This document shows, one piece after another, positions 11,200 to 23,280 of a DNA stretch of 64,000 nucleotides. The stretch is from the NCBI GenBank assembly GCA_029204225.1, contig CM055095.1:24968503-25032502 (forward strand), given 5' to 3'. The notes under the pieces are model-generated. The model worked only from the letters and a program-made list of their open reading frames with translations. It had not been told where the DNA came from and made no database searches. This DNA comes from Diphasiastrum complanatum. Lineage: Eukaryota > Streptophyta > Lycopodiopsida > Lycopodiales > Lycopodiaceae. Both the position numbers and the translations under genes were made by a program. The first letter of the stretch is position 1. Each line of letters opens with the position of its first letter.

Positions 11200-13170
11200 A
11201 CCTTGGTGATGTGGAAAACATCAGAGAAATTGAACGCCTACTCAAAAGACCAAGTTTCTCTACTCTCCAAGATAAATTCTTTCAAAACTCTAATAAAAGG
11301 CCCGGTTCTTTCAACCTAAACAATCCGAGTTTGGTGGTGTCTGGACAGAATATGGAAAAAAGAAAGAGGTTTACAGGGTACAAAGGTAAGGAGGGGCAAG
11401 GCAGTGCTGCAAAAGAAAATTTACCGGTTAAAAAACTGAATTTTTATAGGGATTAGCTGGCTCGCAGGATGACGAGGTTTTGGACTGAAGAACTCTTACT
11501 AGGAATGCGGTGGATCGACTACAACTCAACACACACAAGGACAAGGCAAAGAACTTTTTACATTTACACTATTGTAATAGAATGTTTGAGACAATTCATG
11601 TGAGACACTTTTACTCTCGCAGTTTACTATAGAGCTTTGGCCCTATACATGAGTTCTTCCATAATTTTGTGTTTGCTTGGTCTTACATGCTGAACATCAA
11701 AAGTGAATGGTATTTTCCGTTTGATGTTTTCTGCAATTTTGAAATTGAAAATCTACCTTCATGTTCTTGTGCTTCTCTGAAACGTTTCAAAAAGTTCATT
11801 TCGGATAAATTTGATCATGTACTTACAACAAATTGCAATATAATTAGAAGTATGTACCTCAAAAAATTGTTAGAAAAAGGACTTAATCATATTATGTTAC
11901 AACATATGTGCATTTATAGGGTGGCTAACGAACTTTATGATGGTTGGATTAAACTTATGAAGCTTTTACTTGAATATGCAATGATGGATGATGATACAGT
12001 TTTGAAACATGTCGATATATGTCGACTTGTCGCTATTGACTTATTAAAAAGAAAAAAATGGATTCAAGGAAAATACTGTTAGTTTACAAAAAAAGATAGA
12101 TGCCAATAACGAACGACAATGGTTAATCAAACATTTGTACATCAATGGCATAGACGAAGTGCAACATAATCCGTGTTTCAGTTGTATTAATCTTGTCAGG
12201 ACACTTGCAATTAGAGGCTTGATAGTCAAGATTTTGAACCCTTTCCTGACAGATCAAATAATTTTGTTCATCACTCTTTAGAACATATAAAGTATACTTT
12301 GGGAAATAGAATACCTGAAGAGTTCATATATTCAAAAGAACTTCCCTACCTCTTACGCACTTTTAAAGCTCATAAAGACTCTTTCAGATGGATCACAAAT
12401 GCCCATGAATGCTATTTTTCTGGACTCGCTAAATTCATGACAGGGGTTTTTGGTATGCTGCATCCTTTCATTATGGAAGGTGCAGGCCTTAAGGCAAAAA
12501 CATACAAGAGCTACCTAAATGGGGATACAGCTTTACTTTGGCAATGTGAATCCTCTGTTGACTTCTATCTCAATATACCAAAGGAGATCTACTACATAGA
12601 GGCCATTAATATTTCCAAATGTTACGAAAATATACCCCTAGATGGGCCGGATGGACGGTTCTAAAGAAACTAATCCTATTTGCCTACAAATTCACAAAGG
12701 GAAAAACCCTTCACTATAAATGGGTATCAAAAGTCAAGGATTTCCAATGGTCCTGGAACAATAAAAATTGTGATGAATGGATTATGGAACGCTATTGACA
12801 TGGATACAATATGTGCACGGAATTCTATGTTGATAGATAATTGCATTATCAGACTTGGTAATCACACATGGAGGCAAATCAGGGGGATCCCTATGGGATT
12901 CTCTTGCTCGCCTTTACCGTAAATTGCCTTTGAAATTTTTTTTTGGATTTCAAGGTTTCATAATTTGTCCCATGTGCTTTCACAAATGACAATCTACTCT
13001 ACATTTTATTTTACGATCGTTTTCCATAAAACAACTCATGCACAAAGATGAAACTATAATTTCTAGAGGAATAGAGTTCTTTGCATAATTTAATCCACTT
13101 GAAACATATGAAGTAAAATGCCAACACCATCCTTTACATGCCAAACAAATGATTCTTGCCATCTACTTGT
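11200..13170 (+). pseudogene. Penelope-like element reverse transcriptase, decayed
   Basis: Consecutive plus-strand frames (11669-12082, 12299-12664, 12680-12922 and degenerate sequence to about 13170) carry blocks in the order seen in Penelope-like reverse transcriptases. These are HVLTTNCNIIRS; LPYLLRTFKAHKDSFRWITNA; CYENIPLDGPDGRF (the CYE.IPL.GPDN-type palm block); FTKGKTLHYKW in another frame; WRQIRGIPMGFSCSPL (IPMG..CSP block). A degenerate tail follows in which the catalytic YxDD is not intact. These blocks resemble the endonuclease-deficient Athena/Coprina-type group rather than LINE or LTR reverse transcriptases. I see no GIY-YIG endonuclease. At least three frame changes and stops make it a pseudogene. 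Boundaries are not determined; the region upstream (10886-11200) is also weakly coding. Confidence 0.65.
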
Positions 13171-13415
13171 AAAAGCTCCTCCCTTTATTTCATTTTTTTT
13201 ATGATCTTATGTTTCAAAGTCTCAATCCATAATTGAATGAGATGCAATGATATTTGGTTTTGATAGATAAATCTTCATCATCTGAAGCATGAGGGATTCA
13301 TAAGATAGTTACAAAGCATAAGCTTATCTTTAGATCTAGCAATCCTATTGAGGGAGCATGTGTTGTGCTCATAGCTGTGAAGACCTCGAGGTGGGTTGTG
13401 CATAATCAGAGGTTT

Positions 13416-16400
13416 TTATTGAAGTTCATAAACCATTCCAACTTGTAGCAGATTTGAAGATGGTAGTTCGAATGAAGCCATGGCTGATCTACTGGTGTTT
13501 TGTAGAAGGAAGTAAAGCTTGTCTATTGCAATGCTTTCAAACCAGCTCGTATTTTTCCCAGTTTTAAGGGATCTCTGTCCAACAACATGCACTGGAGGTT
13601 TCTCCCTTGCCATCTCAAGCTCATGCAACAACTCTTCATACATCCATCTGTTTTGTAGCCGATCATGGAACTCCACATCAGCATGTTCCCCTTGCATATG
13701 CCTAGAATCAATATCATATTTGGATCGTAGGTACTCTACAATACTCTGGACAACTTGATCCATGAAGTCATTTCCTTCCATGCTAACTGTATCCATGTAG
13801 CCATAGCGAGCAACACACCTGTAAAGACCCCTCAATTTTCCACTACTAACAACAAATCGCTCTCTTGGTAACACCGTCTTCACGGGAATGCATCTGATGG
13901 TCATCATGATGATTACATTGTGCAATGCATTCACATTTCTTACATAATGTCCGATGATAGGAGGTAGACCAAAGACAAGATCACTGTAGAAGAAGCATAG
14001 ACCTGGCACACGCATCACCCCTGAACTAACAATCAAATCCCCGAGTTCCTCTGAACCCATCTTGTTTTGTGACTCAAATTCGTATTTTATTTGTCTTCCG
14101 TGGTTCCAACATAGCATTATGGACAAAAGAATGGCAGAGACAACTATGGGCAGCCATCCCCCCGACCGGATTTTGTTCAGAACCGCTGTGAGGTAAAATC
14201 CCTCAATCAAACCAAAAATCGCGAGAAAAATCAGTATTAAACTCAAAGACGTGTTCCAGACCACAAGCATCACTACTGCAACCAATAATGTGGTAATAAT
14301 CATCACAAACATCAAGGCCACGCCTGCAAATCACCAAAAACAAAGTTCATTATAATAGCATTTGTGAGACACAACTTTCTTAGCTTATTCTAACAAAATT
14401 AGTGCAATTTCTGAAATCAAAAGCTGTATGTCACGAGATTTGGCTTCAGCTGCTTACCAAAAGCATTTCCAATTTGTTCTCCATCCTGGAAAACTATAAC
14501 TACCACCACACAAAACACCATGAGAATGTAATTCACTTCTGGTGAGTATACATGTCCCGCATGAGATGGAGATGTGTGGATAAGCTTTACCCTCGGAAAG
14601 CAGCCTAACGCTATGGCGCTCTTTATGATAGAGAAAGTTGCTGATATCAGAGCTTGACTGGCAACTATTGCGGCAAGAGTTGCGATGACAAACATTGGCC
14701 AGTATACTGGCGTTGGTATGCTTTTGTAGAATCCTTCATGCAGCTCTTGGGGGTGCTTGATCAGATAAGCAATTATACCGGCGTAGGTGAGGATAAGGGA
14801 TGGATAGACAAATAGTGAAAAGGCAACCTGCAACAAGTTTTATTCCTCATTTAGTGATATACTCGGATTACGTCGAAAGCTCTAGCAAAATAAATTGCGA
14901 TTGCACAAAGTTGTAGGAGTGTGACCTGAATAGAGCGTCTGTTAAAGTGTCCCATGTCAGCAAACATGACTTCAGCACCTGCAGAAGAATGTCCATGCGT
15001 AGATTATGATTTAACTCCATACTTTTTCTAAATTTGTACATATACCAGTTGAATTCTGTTGAGAAATTTATTCATGAAATCTAGGCATTTTCACGGCTTG
15101 GAATAGCTAACAACCCAATGCAGCAAACCTGAGACACATAGGGAGATCGCACCCAGTCCTTTCCATCCAACTGTGTCGTTTCTGGAGAAAAATAGAAAGG
15201 CATAATGAGGAGATAGTGACTTGAAAACCCCCGGGTAGTACTTGATTATGTTATAAAGGCCGATGATTGGCGTTGTAAGAAACCATAGCACCATGATTGG
15301 GGAAAACAGGAAGCTCATTTTGCTTGTTCCAAGGCTTTGAACAAGAAAGAGTCCAACGAGGATGATACATGATATGACTACGATCAAATCTGCATACCAA
15401 AGTTCAAAACTATATCCTTGAGAATTCTATCAATTTTCAACATCAAATACACAAAGTAATAGTAGCAAAAAGCATCTCAAAACAGCATGAACGAGTTCCT
15501 TGGTGCCTACGTACTTTTGTCAATTGAGGGTTGCGAAACTCTCAAGCCACTTATGGCTGATAACACTGCATAGCGGAAGAAACCCAATTAGTAACGGCAT
15601 TACAGTGAAACTAAAATTTTCCATGCTTTGCATTACTAAACAGTCAATTGCTTATATGCTGTTCACCTGAAATGGCAGGAGTCAAAGCACCATCTCCGAT
15701 CACCATACATGTACCAACCATAATTGTGATGAGCAACGCTCTTTGTGCTATCCTGCTGTTTTCAAGAAATATCTTGACTTTGAAGTGAAAGCTCATACTT
15801 GCAGTTGACTGTGTGGGATGTGCTAAATAGATGAGATTCATGTCCGATTCCAGGTAGCTATATTGTTTCCCTACGCTTCCCCCAATCTTGGCATGCTGGC
15901 AGAGAAGCGAATAGAGTGCTAAAGTACCTCCTGCAAGACCATACTTTCATTGGTTACAAGCTGCTTCAACAACAAACTCGTCAGTAGAGCATAAAATTTT
16001 CCGCAGAATGAACGAAACAAATGAACCAAATCGTTTCAAGATCAACTAGTAGAAGCAATAACAAGCTCTTAGTCCATGAAACTCCAAAAGTATGACTTTT
16101 TGCATTGAATTTAAGGCCTGTGGATCTGATACATGAAACAGCACTTCTACTATCAGTCTACTTAATACGTATCAGCCTACTTCATGAAAACGAGGCATTT
16201 TAGCAGGAGTGAGTTGTTCATGTTTATAATCAAGCATTGATGCATTGAGGACTGAAAGCTCCAGCCTGGGTATACTGTATGCGATTTATGCTTATATCTT
16301 TTCCATTGGTGAGACTGACATAAACCAAGCCGTAATCTTTGAGGTTTGAGCATGAGTTGCAAGGCAGTATTGCAATTAACAAGACTGAGAGCTAAAGATC

Positions 16401-17259
16401 ATTGAAAGGACTTAATACTATTGATCTGCAGGAGCTTGTAGATGGAGATTTCATGCAGCATGCCCATGAATATTTTCACAAGAAAAAAGAAAAGATGATG
16501 GACGTACCTTCACCGTGGTCGTCTGCAAGTAAGACGATTAGGACATACTTGATCAAACCCACAAGCGTGAGAGTCCAAAAGACGAGACTCATGATGCCTA
16601 GCAAGTCCTTCTCATCGGGAGATTCTAGCTGGCGGATTGCGGGGAATACATAAAGGGGAGAAGCCCCAAGGTCTCCATACACTACCCCCAGCGATTGATA
16701 CGCAGACATAAGAATTTTCCAGACACCAACAATATTCTACATGAAGCAGCCAGAAATCAATCAAGCTCCGTGAACGGCACTTATATCTATAATATATTTA
16801 ACAAGGGTGTGTGGAGATTAGAACCAATACCTGTGCATCTTCTTGAAAGGATATGTAAGCATTGTAAAGCCTTTCGGAGATCATGGAAATATTGCCTGTG
16901 GAGGGGATGCGGATGGATCCTTGAGCAGATATACCACTGCGCGTGCTATCCTCCCGATCAAGGGGTCCAGATATATTGTAAATAAATGTGCTGACTGCTG
17001 ACTTCATGCTCTCCGCAGTTGACACTCTTCTCACATGAGCAGATCTGGCAGCAGGAGCACCACCACCATCTTTCACCAGCTGCAGCTTCCTACTCTCTTC
17101 TCCAGCTTCTTGCTGCTGCAGCTGCATGTCCTTTTGCAGGATTGATTCTGCAACAGCTGGTTGATGGGCAGAACCACCCCGGCCCAGCTCAACATCTGCA
17201 GCAGGCAGCTGTTCATGCCTCGCCCTGGATTCCATCACCTCTAATTTCTCATCACCCAT
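13416..17259 (-). CDS. HAK/KUP/KT potassium transporter, eight exons
   Basis: Coding exons (minus strand): 17259-16831, 16736-16508, 15930-15667, 15565-15515, 15389-15129, 14978-14926, 14827-14458, 14323-13416. All introns fit GT-AG and keep phase, giving about 854 aa. Family marks: [15 protein letters not shown] (first membrane segment, about residue 160), [16 protein letters not shown] across exons 2-3, [10 protein letters not shown] (about 298-307) continuing to [54 protein letters not shown], and ARYGYMD in the cytosolic C-terminal domain. The family moves K+ (sometimes Na+) across plasma or vacuolar membranes, using about 12 membrane segments. A long Ser/Gln-rich N-terminal tail (about 150 residues) recalls the KUP7/KUP12-type subgroup. 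The start is the first in-frame ATG (17259); the open frame extends upstream without another ATG. Confidence 0.93.
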
Positions 17260-19620
17260 CACTTCTTCTGATCCAGCAACAGCACTAACACTTATATACT
17301 CAACCTTGTGGATCAAATACTTTAACTGGTTTACGTGGGTAAAGACCTGTCAGTAGTACTGTATGTTTGTACGTGTTGAGGACTTTTTTGCAACACTAAA
17401 CTCTCCTCCCCAAAACTAGGAGGAACTTCCCCCCTGGAGGGAGGCAGGCACCTCTTTGAGGGCAAAAGTCTCCAGGCATTCCCCTGCGTAGTAATGCGCG
17501 GGTGCAAAATTCTTTTTTACAAATTTTTATTTTGTTTTATTTTTTAAGATTCATTATGGTTTTGCTTTGTTGCCATAGCAAAAAAAAAGTTATTGTCAAG
17601 ATTTGATGAAAGTTGAGGTGTCATTCTTAGGTGAATTTGAACAATAAACATTAGTTTTTTAAATTCCATTCTTAATTCCTCTAAAATGCAATCTTTGGAA
17701 AGTCCCATGCTTGCATAACGGCACACCTTTTGGTGATACATCATTCACCTTGTTTTGTTTTATTGAGATTTTTGCTTAACGTGCAACAAAAAAATTGCAT
17801 GTATCCGAATAACCAAGGACGGATTACACTATAGCACATGCAAATTTTACCATAATGTTCTCGTATGCCATGTGGCAACCCATCACTGTCTGTTTACATG
17901 CACCTTTTGTCGAATTTTCCATGTGCTATGCGTCAATTTTTTTTTATTGGCATAAGAGTTGCGGCAGGAAGGCTCACAAAAAATTATGCTTCTAAATTCA
18001 CATGAAATTTCTACTTCTTGAGGTGCCTCGAGTATACAAACAAAAATTGAGCAACTGGCATTATGAAGAGCTACAACCATGTGGACCTACTACAGTACAT
18101 CAATAGTACATTCCATTTGTACAATCAACACGATTCTATGCTATCATCGTGGCCAATGCCCATATTGGATTCCGAAAGAGTCAAGACCATATATGCAGAG
18201 GTATCTACATCGTAATTGAGGGCAAAGGTGTGGCTCCACCCCCATTTAATGATGCAAATTATTTCAACTAATATATCATGAGAGCATGACACATGCATTC
18301 TACATCATTAGATGAGGGCAGGACCTTGCTTGTGTGCTTCACTAGATGAGGGTGGGGGCCTTGCTTGCACCCTGTGTCTCAATGTAGAGTAAGCTCCTCA
18401 TTGAGGGGGGAGTCTCTACAACTCACCATGATCTCACCCTCCCTAATAACATGAATTGAGGCCATTGACCATTGCTCTAGGAAATATTAAAAAACTTTTC
18501 CATTGTTTTCTCCAAGTTTCATAAAGCAGAAATTAGCATTAGGAATAGGTTTAGGGCTACTCATACCTGTCCAAAACCATGATGGATCGTGCATATATAG
18601 GTGATGATCTCTCACCAAAATCAATTAAGCAATTTCATGGTTTTTCTCTCATATCAGTGCAATTGCTCTCTGTGTTCATATTTCTTTGAGATCTTGTGAT
18701 TTGTAATCATTATAGGATTGAATGTGGGTTTTGTTTACAGTACTCAAATTGTGGAAGGCCGTACTTTCACACGTGTGAAGGCTTCTTCAAATATTTGAGC
18801 CATTTAGTGAGGTTCAAGATTTTTGATGGATTTTGATGGTGCAACTTGTGTTAACATTTGGAATCATAATCTATTCACAATTTTTTATCTAAATCTTGTG
18901 TGGATTGGACCTTAGCATCTAGCATTGATTCTAAAACTCAAAGTGAGTCAAATCCATTGGAGATTGGTGTTGTGTGACTTCATTTGTAGGAATTTAGGTG
19001 TCTAAAACCAGAGGCAAACTTGAATTCAATCCACATTACCAAGATAGCAAGTTTTGCTTGCTCCAAGCATTGATTTCTAAGCAAGTTTTTGGAGGTGATG
19101 TCATAGAGGAGGCTTTCTAGCATTCAAGGAGAGGGAAGATCAAATATTTGTGGACCCTTCAAGGCTGTTCTAAGGAGTTGAGGACACCTCCTAAAGTGAT
19201 TTAGGTTCAGTCCAAACCATTGACTTATGCATCAAAATAGATCAATTTTTCATCAATTTTGATCAATTTTTGCTTGTGATTGGATAGTAGATTGTGTTGC
19301 ATCCTCATTAAGTTCCATTTAGATATTTTGCAAGTGACTTTGGAAGGATATTAGGTTGATGAAGTTCACTCTTGATCAGATCATTTGGAAGCTTTTATGT
19401 TCTTTATAAAAAGAGGGGCAATTCTACTACTTTTGTCTACTTCAATCAAGCAAGTGTATTGTTTCTAGTATTCTATGATTTTCAAGACCATTCTTAGATC
19501 TTTATAGTTTTCTGATATTTTCAGGTCCCTAAGAAGTGGGATAAGGTAGATTTTCAATCAAATCAATAGAAGTAACCTTCATTTGTGTCAAGTCCCATAA
19601 CTCATTTAAGGGGGGAATAA
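17260..19620. other. Upstream flank of the transporter and unassigned AT-rich DNA
   Basis: The first few hundred bases should hold the transporter's 5' UTR and promoter (minus strand), but I cannot place a TATA box with confidence. The rest is non-coding. It includes a dispersed repeat (about 18165-18425) and ends with a purine run (AAGGGGGGAATAA, 19609-19621) followed by TGTTACGTCC, which resembles a polypurine tract plus LTR start of an old LTR element whose coding part is not recognisable. Confidence 0.35.
18165..18425 (+). repeat. Dispersed repeat, copy 1
   Basis: Aligns by eye with 57950-58160: GAGTCAAGACCATAT / GAGTCAAGGCCATAT, then AGGTGTGG(C/T)(T)CC followed by a C run, then CATTAGATGAGG / GTTAGATGAGG and a TCAATGTAGAGTAAG / ACAATGTATAATAAG block followed by TTCCTCATT-type sequence. 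Confidence 0.5.
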
Positions 19621-19861
19621 TGTTACGTCCAGGTCTTGTATAGATTTCTTTCATGTTAAATAGTATCAATCTCTAGTAGAAGATAATAAAAATCATCATA
19701 GATGCCTATTTTCTAACTATCTTCAATCTTAGATGCCGAATATGAGATTGATATCACTTTAAAGAACAATTAGAAACTATCATAAATTATTCGAGACACA
19801 CATACTATCTCTCTTATCAATTGTTTCTTGACTATTAATTTATTGCTCTATTGTTCCTTGA

Positions 19862-20247
19862 TCATGGAAGCTAATTCTCCTAAAAATTCATCTGATCAAA
19901 AAGTTCAACATGGATAACTTCGACATGTGAAAGTTCAAGATGAGGATGACACCCGTCAAGAAGGAATTATGGAGCTACAATAGTGGAACTCTAGCAAAGC
20001 CTAATGGACCAACCGAATAGCTTGCCCAATGGGCAGCTAAAGATGGCAAAGTTGTAGCCATCTTCCCCCTTAATCTTAAAGGTCCACAAGTAGCCCATGT
20101 GGTGAATTGCTCCACTTATAAGAAAACATGAAACATTCTTACTGGCTTGTATGAGATAGTAGATGTTGCATCTTTCTAAGGAAGAAGTTTCTTGCCATGA
20201 AAATGAGTGAGAACACTTGAGTGTGTGATCATCTAAACAATTTTTGA
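19862..20247 (+). pseudogene. Old copia (copia-2), 5' half of gag
   Basis: Plus-strand sequence from 19865 (ATG, EANSPKNSS) decodes, through several stops and frame changes, to copia capsid blocks: DGKVVAIFPLNLKG, CSTYKKTWNILTGLYEI, and FLRKKFLAMKMSENTSVCDHLNNF. The frame stops exactly where the gypsy LTR begins (20253). It resumes after the gypsy at 35565 with LLNQLATIETLISVEIVV, the normal continuation of this capsid. The two halves are one gag gene split by the gypsy. Confidence 0.75.
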
Positions 20248-20252
20248 CAGCT

Positions 20253-20565
20253 TGTTGGAGCGTTTGCGGATCCCAAGGCAACCCTAACCCTAGTTAATAA
20301 GTGAGACGAATTTGGCACCCTGCGTGTGTAAGTCCAACCCGATGATGACATAGATATTTGATTAATTAGAAAGTCAATAAAAGGACTTTAGGCCTTTTGC
20401 GGGACTTTTAATGTCGCAGGGCCTAAATGTCAAGTTAGTGAATAAAGTTGGGTTTCCCTCCAATTTGAATGGTTCCCGCTCTTTTTTAAATTTGAATAAT
20501 TAGGGAGGAAAAATGAACCAATATGATCTTGGATTGAGGTTAGGCAAGGAAAGAAACCCACTACA
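20253..20565 (+). repeat. 5' LTR of the gypsy, internally deleted
   Basis: Matches both ends of the 745-bp 3' LTR (TGTTGGAG... to ...GAAACCCACTACA) but lacks about 430 bp of its middle, including the CT-rich and GAGAGAGA tracts. The deletion junction lies near 20522-20526, between ACCAATA and TGATCTTGGATTGAG. Confidence 0.9.
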
Positions 20566-20569
20566 ATTT

Positions 20570-20587
20570 TGGCACCCTTGCCGGGAG
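20570..20587 (+). other. Gypsy primer binding site
   Basis: TGGCACCCTTGCCGGGAG follows the LTR after a 4-nt gap (ATTT). It resembles the TGGCGCCGTTGCCGGGGA site used by many plant gypsy elements, with a few substitutions. Confidence 0.75.
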
Positions 20588-21760
20588 CTACGCCAATTTT
20601 TCGGTTTGTTTTGTGGATGGTTAGCCTGCATTAGACATCTTGTCGTGGCATGAATAGTGTTAGATCTGCATTTAGGATTAGTTGGGAGTGATTTTGCTTT
20701 ATTTGAGTGTATTTGCTTGTTTAAATCTAATCTACTTGTAGAACAGGGAAAGCTATTCAAATCACTAATCTTAAGATCCATTTGGATATGAGATATCAGA
20801 AAAAACAACAAAAATCGGTCAAATCTGTCAGATTTTGGTCAGAAGGAGGCAAAAATCGTCATTAGAGCTAATAACTTTTTGCCCTCTTTTAGAAAACCTT
20901 CGCCGAGTTCCAAACACCTTTGGTTTTGATCACATAACCTTTAGTTTGAAGGGCAAACAATCCTTCCCAACATATTTCTAGAAACATCAGAAAAACCGTC
21001 TAAAAACACCAAAAAATCACCAAAATCCTAAAAATACAGAAAAAGCACCTTCGCTCGATTCATTGTGCATAGGTGTGATTCAAATCTATCCAATGCTAGG
21101 TCGACGAAGAATAATACCAAAAATAGAAGATTTTTTCATAATATCAGTTGTCATATTGCCATATTTTTTGCAAAAATACCAGTATTACTCCTGATCCTTC
21201 GCCAAGACCTTCGCCGAGTTTCCAGAACATTCTATTTATAGTAAAATATTATTTTTGAGTTCGACAAACATTCTTCCTATCCAAATCATAGAAAATCTTG
21301 ATTTTTGCCCTCGTCAAACTACATAAACTATATTTTCTTGTCGGGTTTACCATAGCTTTATTTGTGTCTGATTTTGGATCTGAGAGTTCAACGAAGGTTA
21401 TTTTCCTAGAAATTGTCAGAAAAGTTGATCAAAGAGTTTTTTTTTTTCCAAAATAGCACTGTTGAATCTTCATCGAGCCAATCTTCACCTAAGGAACCTT
21501 CGCTAATACTATTTTTAGGTTCTGATTTTTTAGATCAAGTCTCTGTTAAAATTTGGATCAAATCTGATACAACCTGATTTGGATTTTGAGAAATTTTTCA
21601 TTTTTGAGAAGTATCAATTGATTGAATTTTGAAATATTTTTCACGACATAGAAATCAGATTCTTGAAAAGTGGAATAGATCTAGTAGATCTGATCTGAGA
21701 TAGTTTTGATTGAAAAATCTAGATCCAATCTCATTGTTTGCTTGATTTGAATTTGATAAG
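20588..21760 (+). other. Gypsy untranslated leader with recurring CCTTCGCCGA-type motif
   Basis: Non-coding, about 1.17 kb. Contains repeated short motifs CCTTCGCCGAG (near 20890 and 21215), CCTTCGCTCG (21050), CCTTCGCCAAG (21202) and CCTTCGCTAAT (21500). The same motif recurs in the 3' spacer. Confidence 0.6.
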
Positions 21761-23275
21761 ATGGCTACCCCTGGAGATGCACCTCAGGAAGTCAATCCAA
21801 TCATTGTTAGAAGAGCATCCCGTTTGGATCTACCCAAATATAATGGATTAACAAATCCAGTTAGATTTCTTCAAATCTATGTTGAATCCTGTGAAATCTA
21901 TGGCAAAATTTTCCCTCAAGATAAACTTAAGCTTTTTTCTATGGCCTTAACAGGCGCAGCACAAGATTTACTATAATCAAGATGAAATTGAGCATACAGA
22001 TTGGGAGGTTGTTAAATGAGCCCTTACCACACGGTTCAAACCTTGGAAGTTTATGGAAAATTAAAATGGGAAAGCGAAAAATGATTCGAGATTACATTGT
22101 GAAACGCCTCAGATCTGAGTGCAAACCTGAGCTAATTAACGAAAGTGCCATGATTATGTGGTTTTTGTCAAGTCTACCTAAACGGATCAAACGTGAGCTG
22201 AAACGCCATAATGAGTATGCACTCTTGCAAAATCCTATGGATGATGTAATTCGGGAGGAGGATGAAAATTCAGATGATGAGCCAAATATCACTATTATAC
22301 AACAGGGCAGACTACTACGACATCCACCACTATTGCAACAACAAATGTCAACGCTACTATAGAAATGATGCTCAATGAGTTCGAGAAACTCGGGAAGAAC
22401 CAGCAGAAATAGATGGAAAAGTTGCAGTCGCAATTTGATGAGATGGTCAAAGCACTGGAAGATTTCCATGGAAAAGCGAACAAGGAACCTAAAAAATTTG
22501 CGAAGACTTTTCCTACTAGGGAAAATTCTGGTTTTTTATTTGTATAGGAAATCACACAGTGAATGAGTGTCCTTAAATAAAAAAAATGAATGGAAATCAG
22601 TGTATGCCATTTGTGAAATTCGCCTGATCATGAGACTTCTTTTTGCAACTTCAATCCTCGGATAATTCAGCAATGGTATGCCCAAATGGGATATCGAGAA
22701 CCACAGTATGGAGGAAATCTAGCAGGCAGACCTCGACAATCTGCTCTTGGATACTCGGAACGTTTAGCCTAACCTGTCCCACCAAAGCACCCCGCTCCAG
22801 AACCGTACAGAAGTGCTAAGCAATGGAACTATGGTAATGATCAAAAAGGTGGATCTTCAGAACAGTATGTTATTTATGCTGCCACGCAACAACAAGCATC
22901 TAGAAACTGGACCAGGGCATCGCTTGGATGCTTTGCATGTGGAGAAAATCACAGAGTTGCAGAATGTCCAAATAAAGAGAAATTTGTACAATTCTGTCGT
23001 GACGGTGGTTATGGGCATTGCTATAAAGACTATCCAGCAAGACCGAAGCCACCACCAGTTACAGCTCCTGTAAATTTGATAACAATCAAGCGAAGACCAG
23101 TAGCTCAGAACAAATCAAGTGTACCCTTGATGGTGGTCACCAGAGCACAGAAGCAGAAAGAACTAGTAGCGGATCCAGTACCTGCTGATTCTATACCATT
23201 AACAGATATACCATCAACATTTGGAGTCTATCCAAATCTTCATGCAGAAAAAAGGAGATATCAGGATATGACGTA
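21761..23275 (+). pseudogene. Gypsy gag
   Basis: Starts at a true ATG with the capsid N-terminus (LDLPKYNGLTNPVRFL, then FSMALTGAAQDLL). It continues through stops and frame changes: SLPKRIKRELKRHNEYAL at 22160-22225 is the end of the capsid domain, then a Gln/Asn-rich stretch. A damaged zinc knuckle follows (CFACGENHRVAEC, 22930-22970, one residue short of CX2CX4HX4C), and a second knuckle-like block (FCRDGGYGHCYKDYP). The tail ends at 23274-23276 (TAG). No DSG/DTG protease motif is visible before the RT, so protease seems deleted. Confidence 0.8.
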
Positions 23276-23280
23276 GTGGA

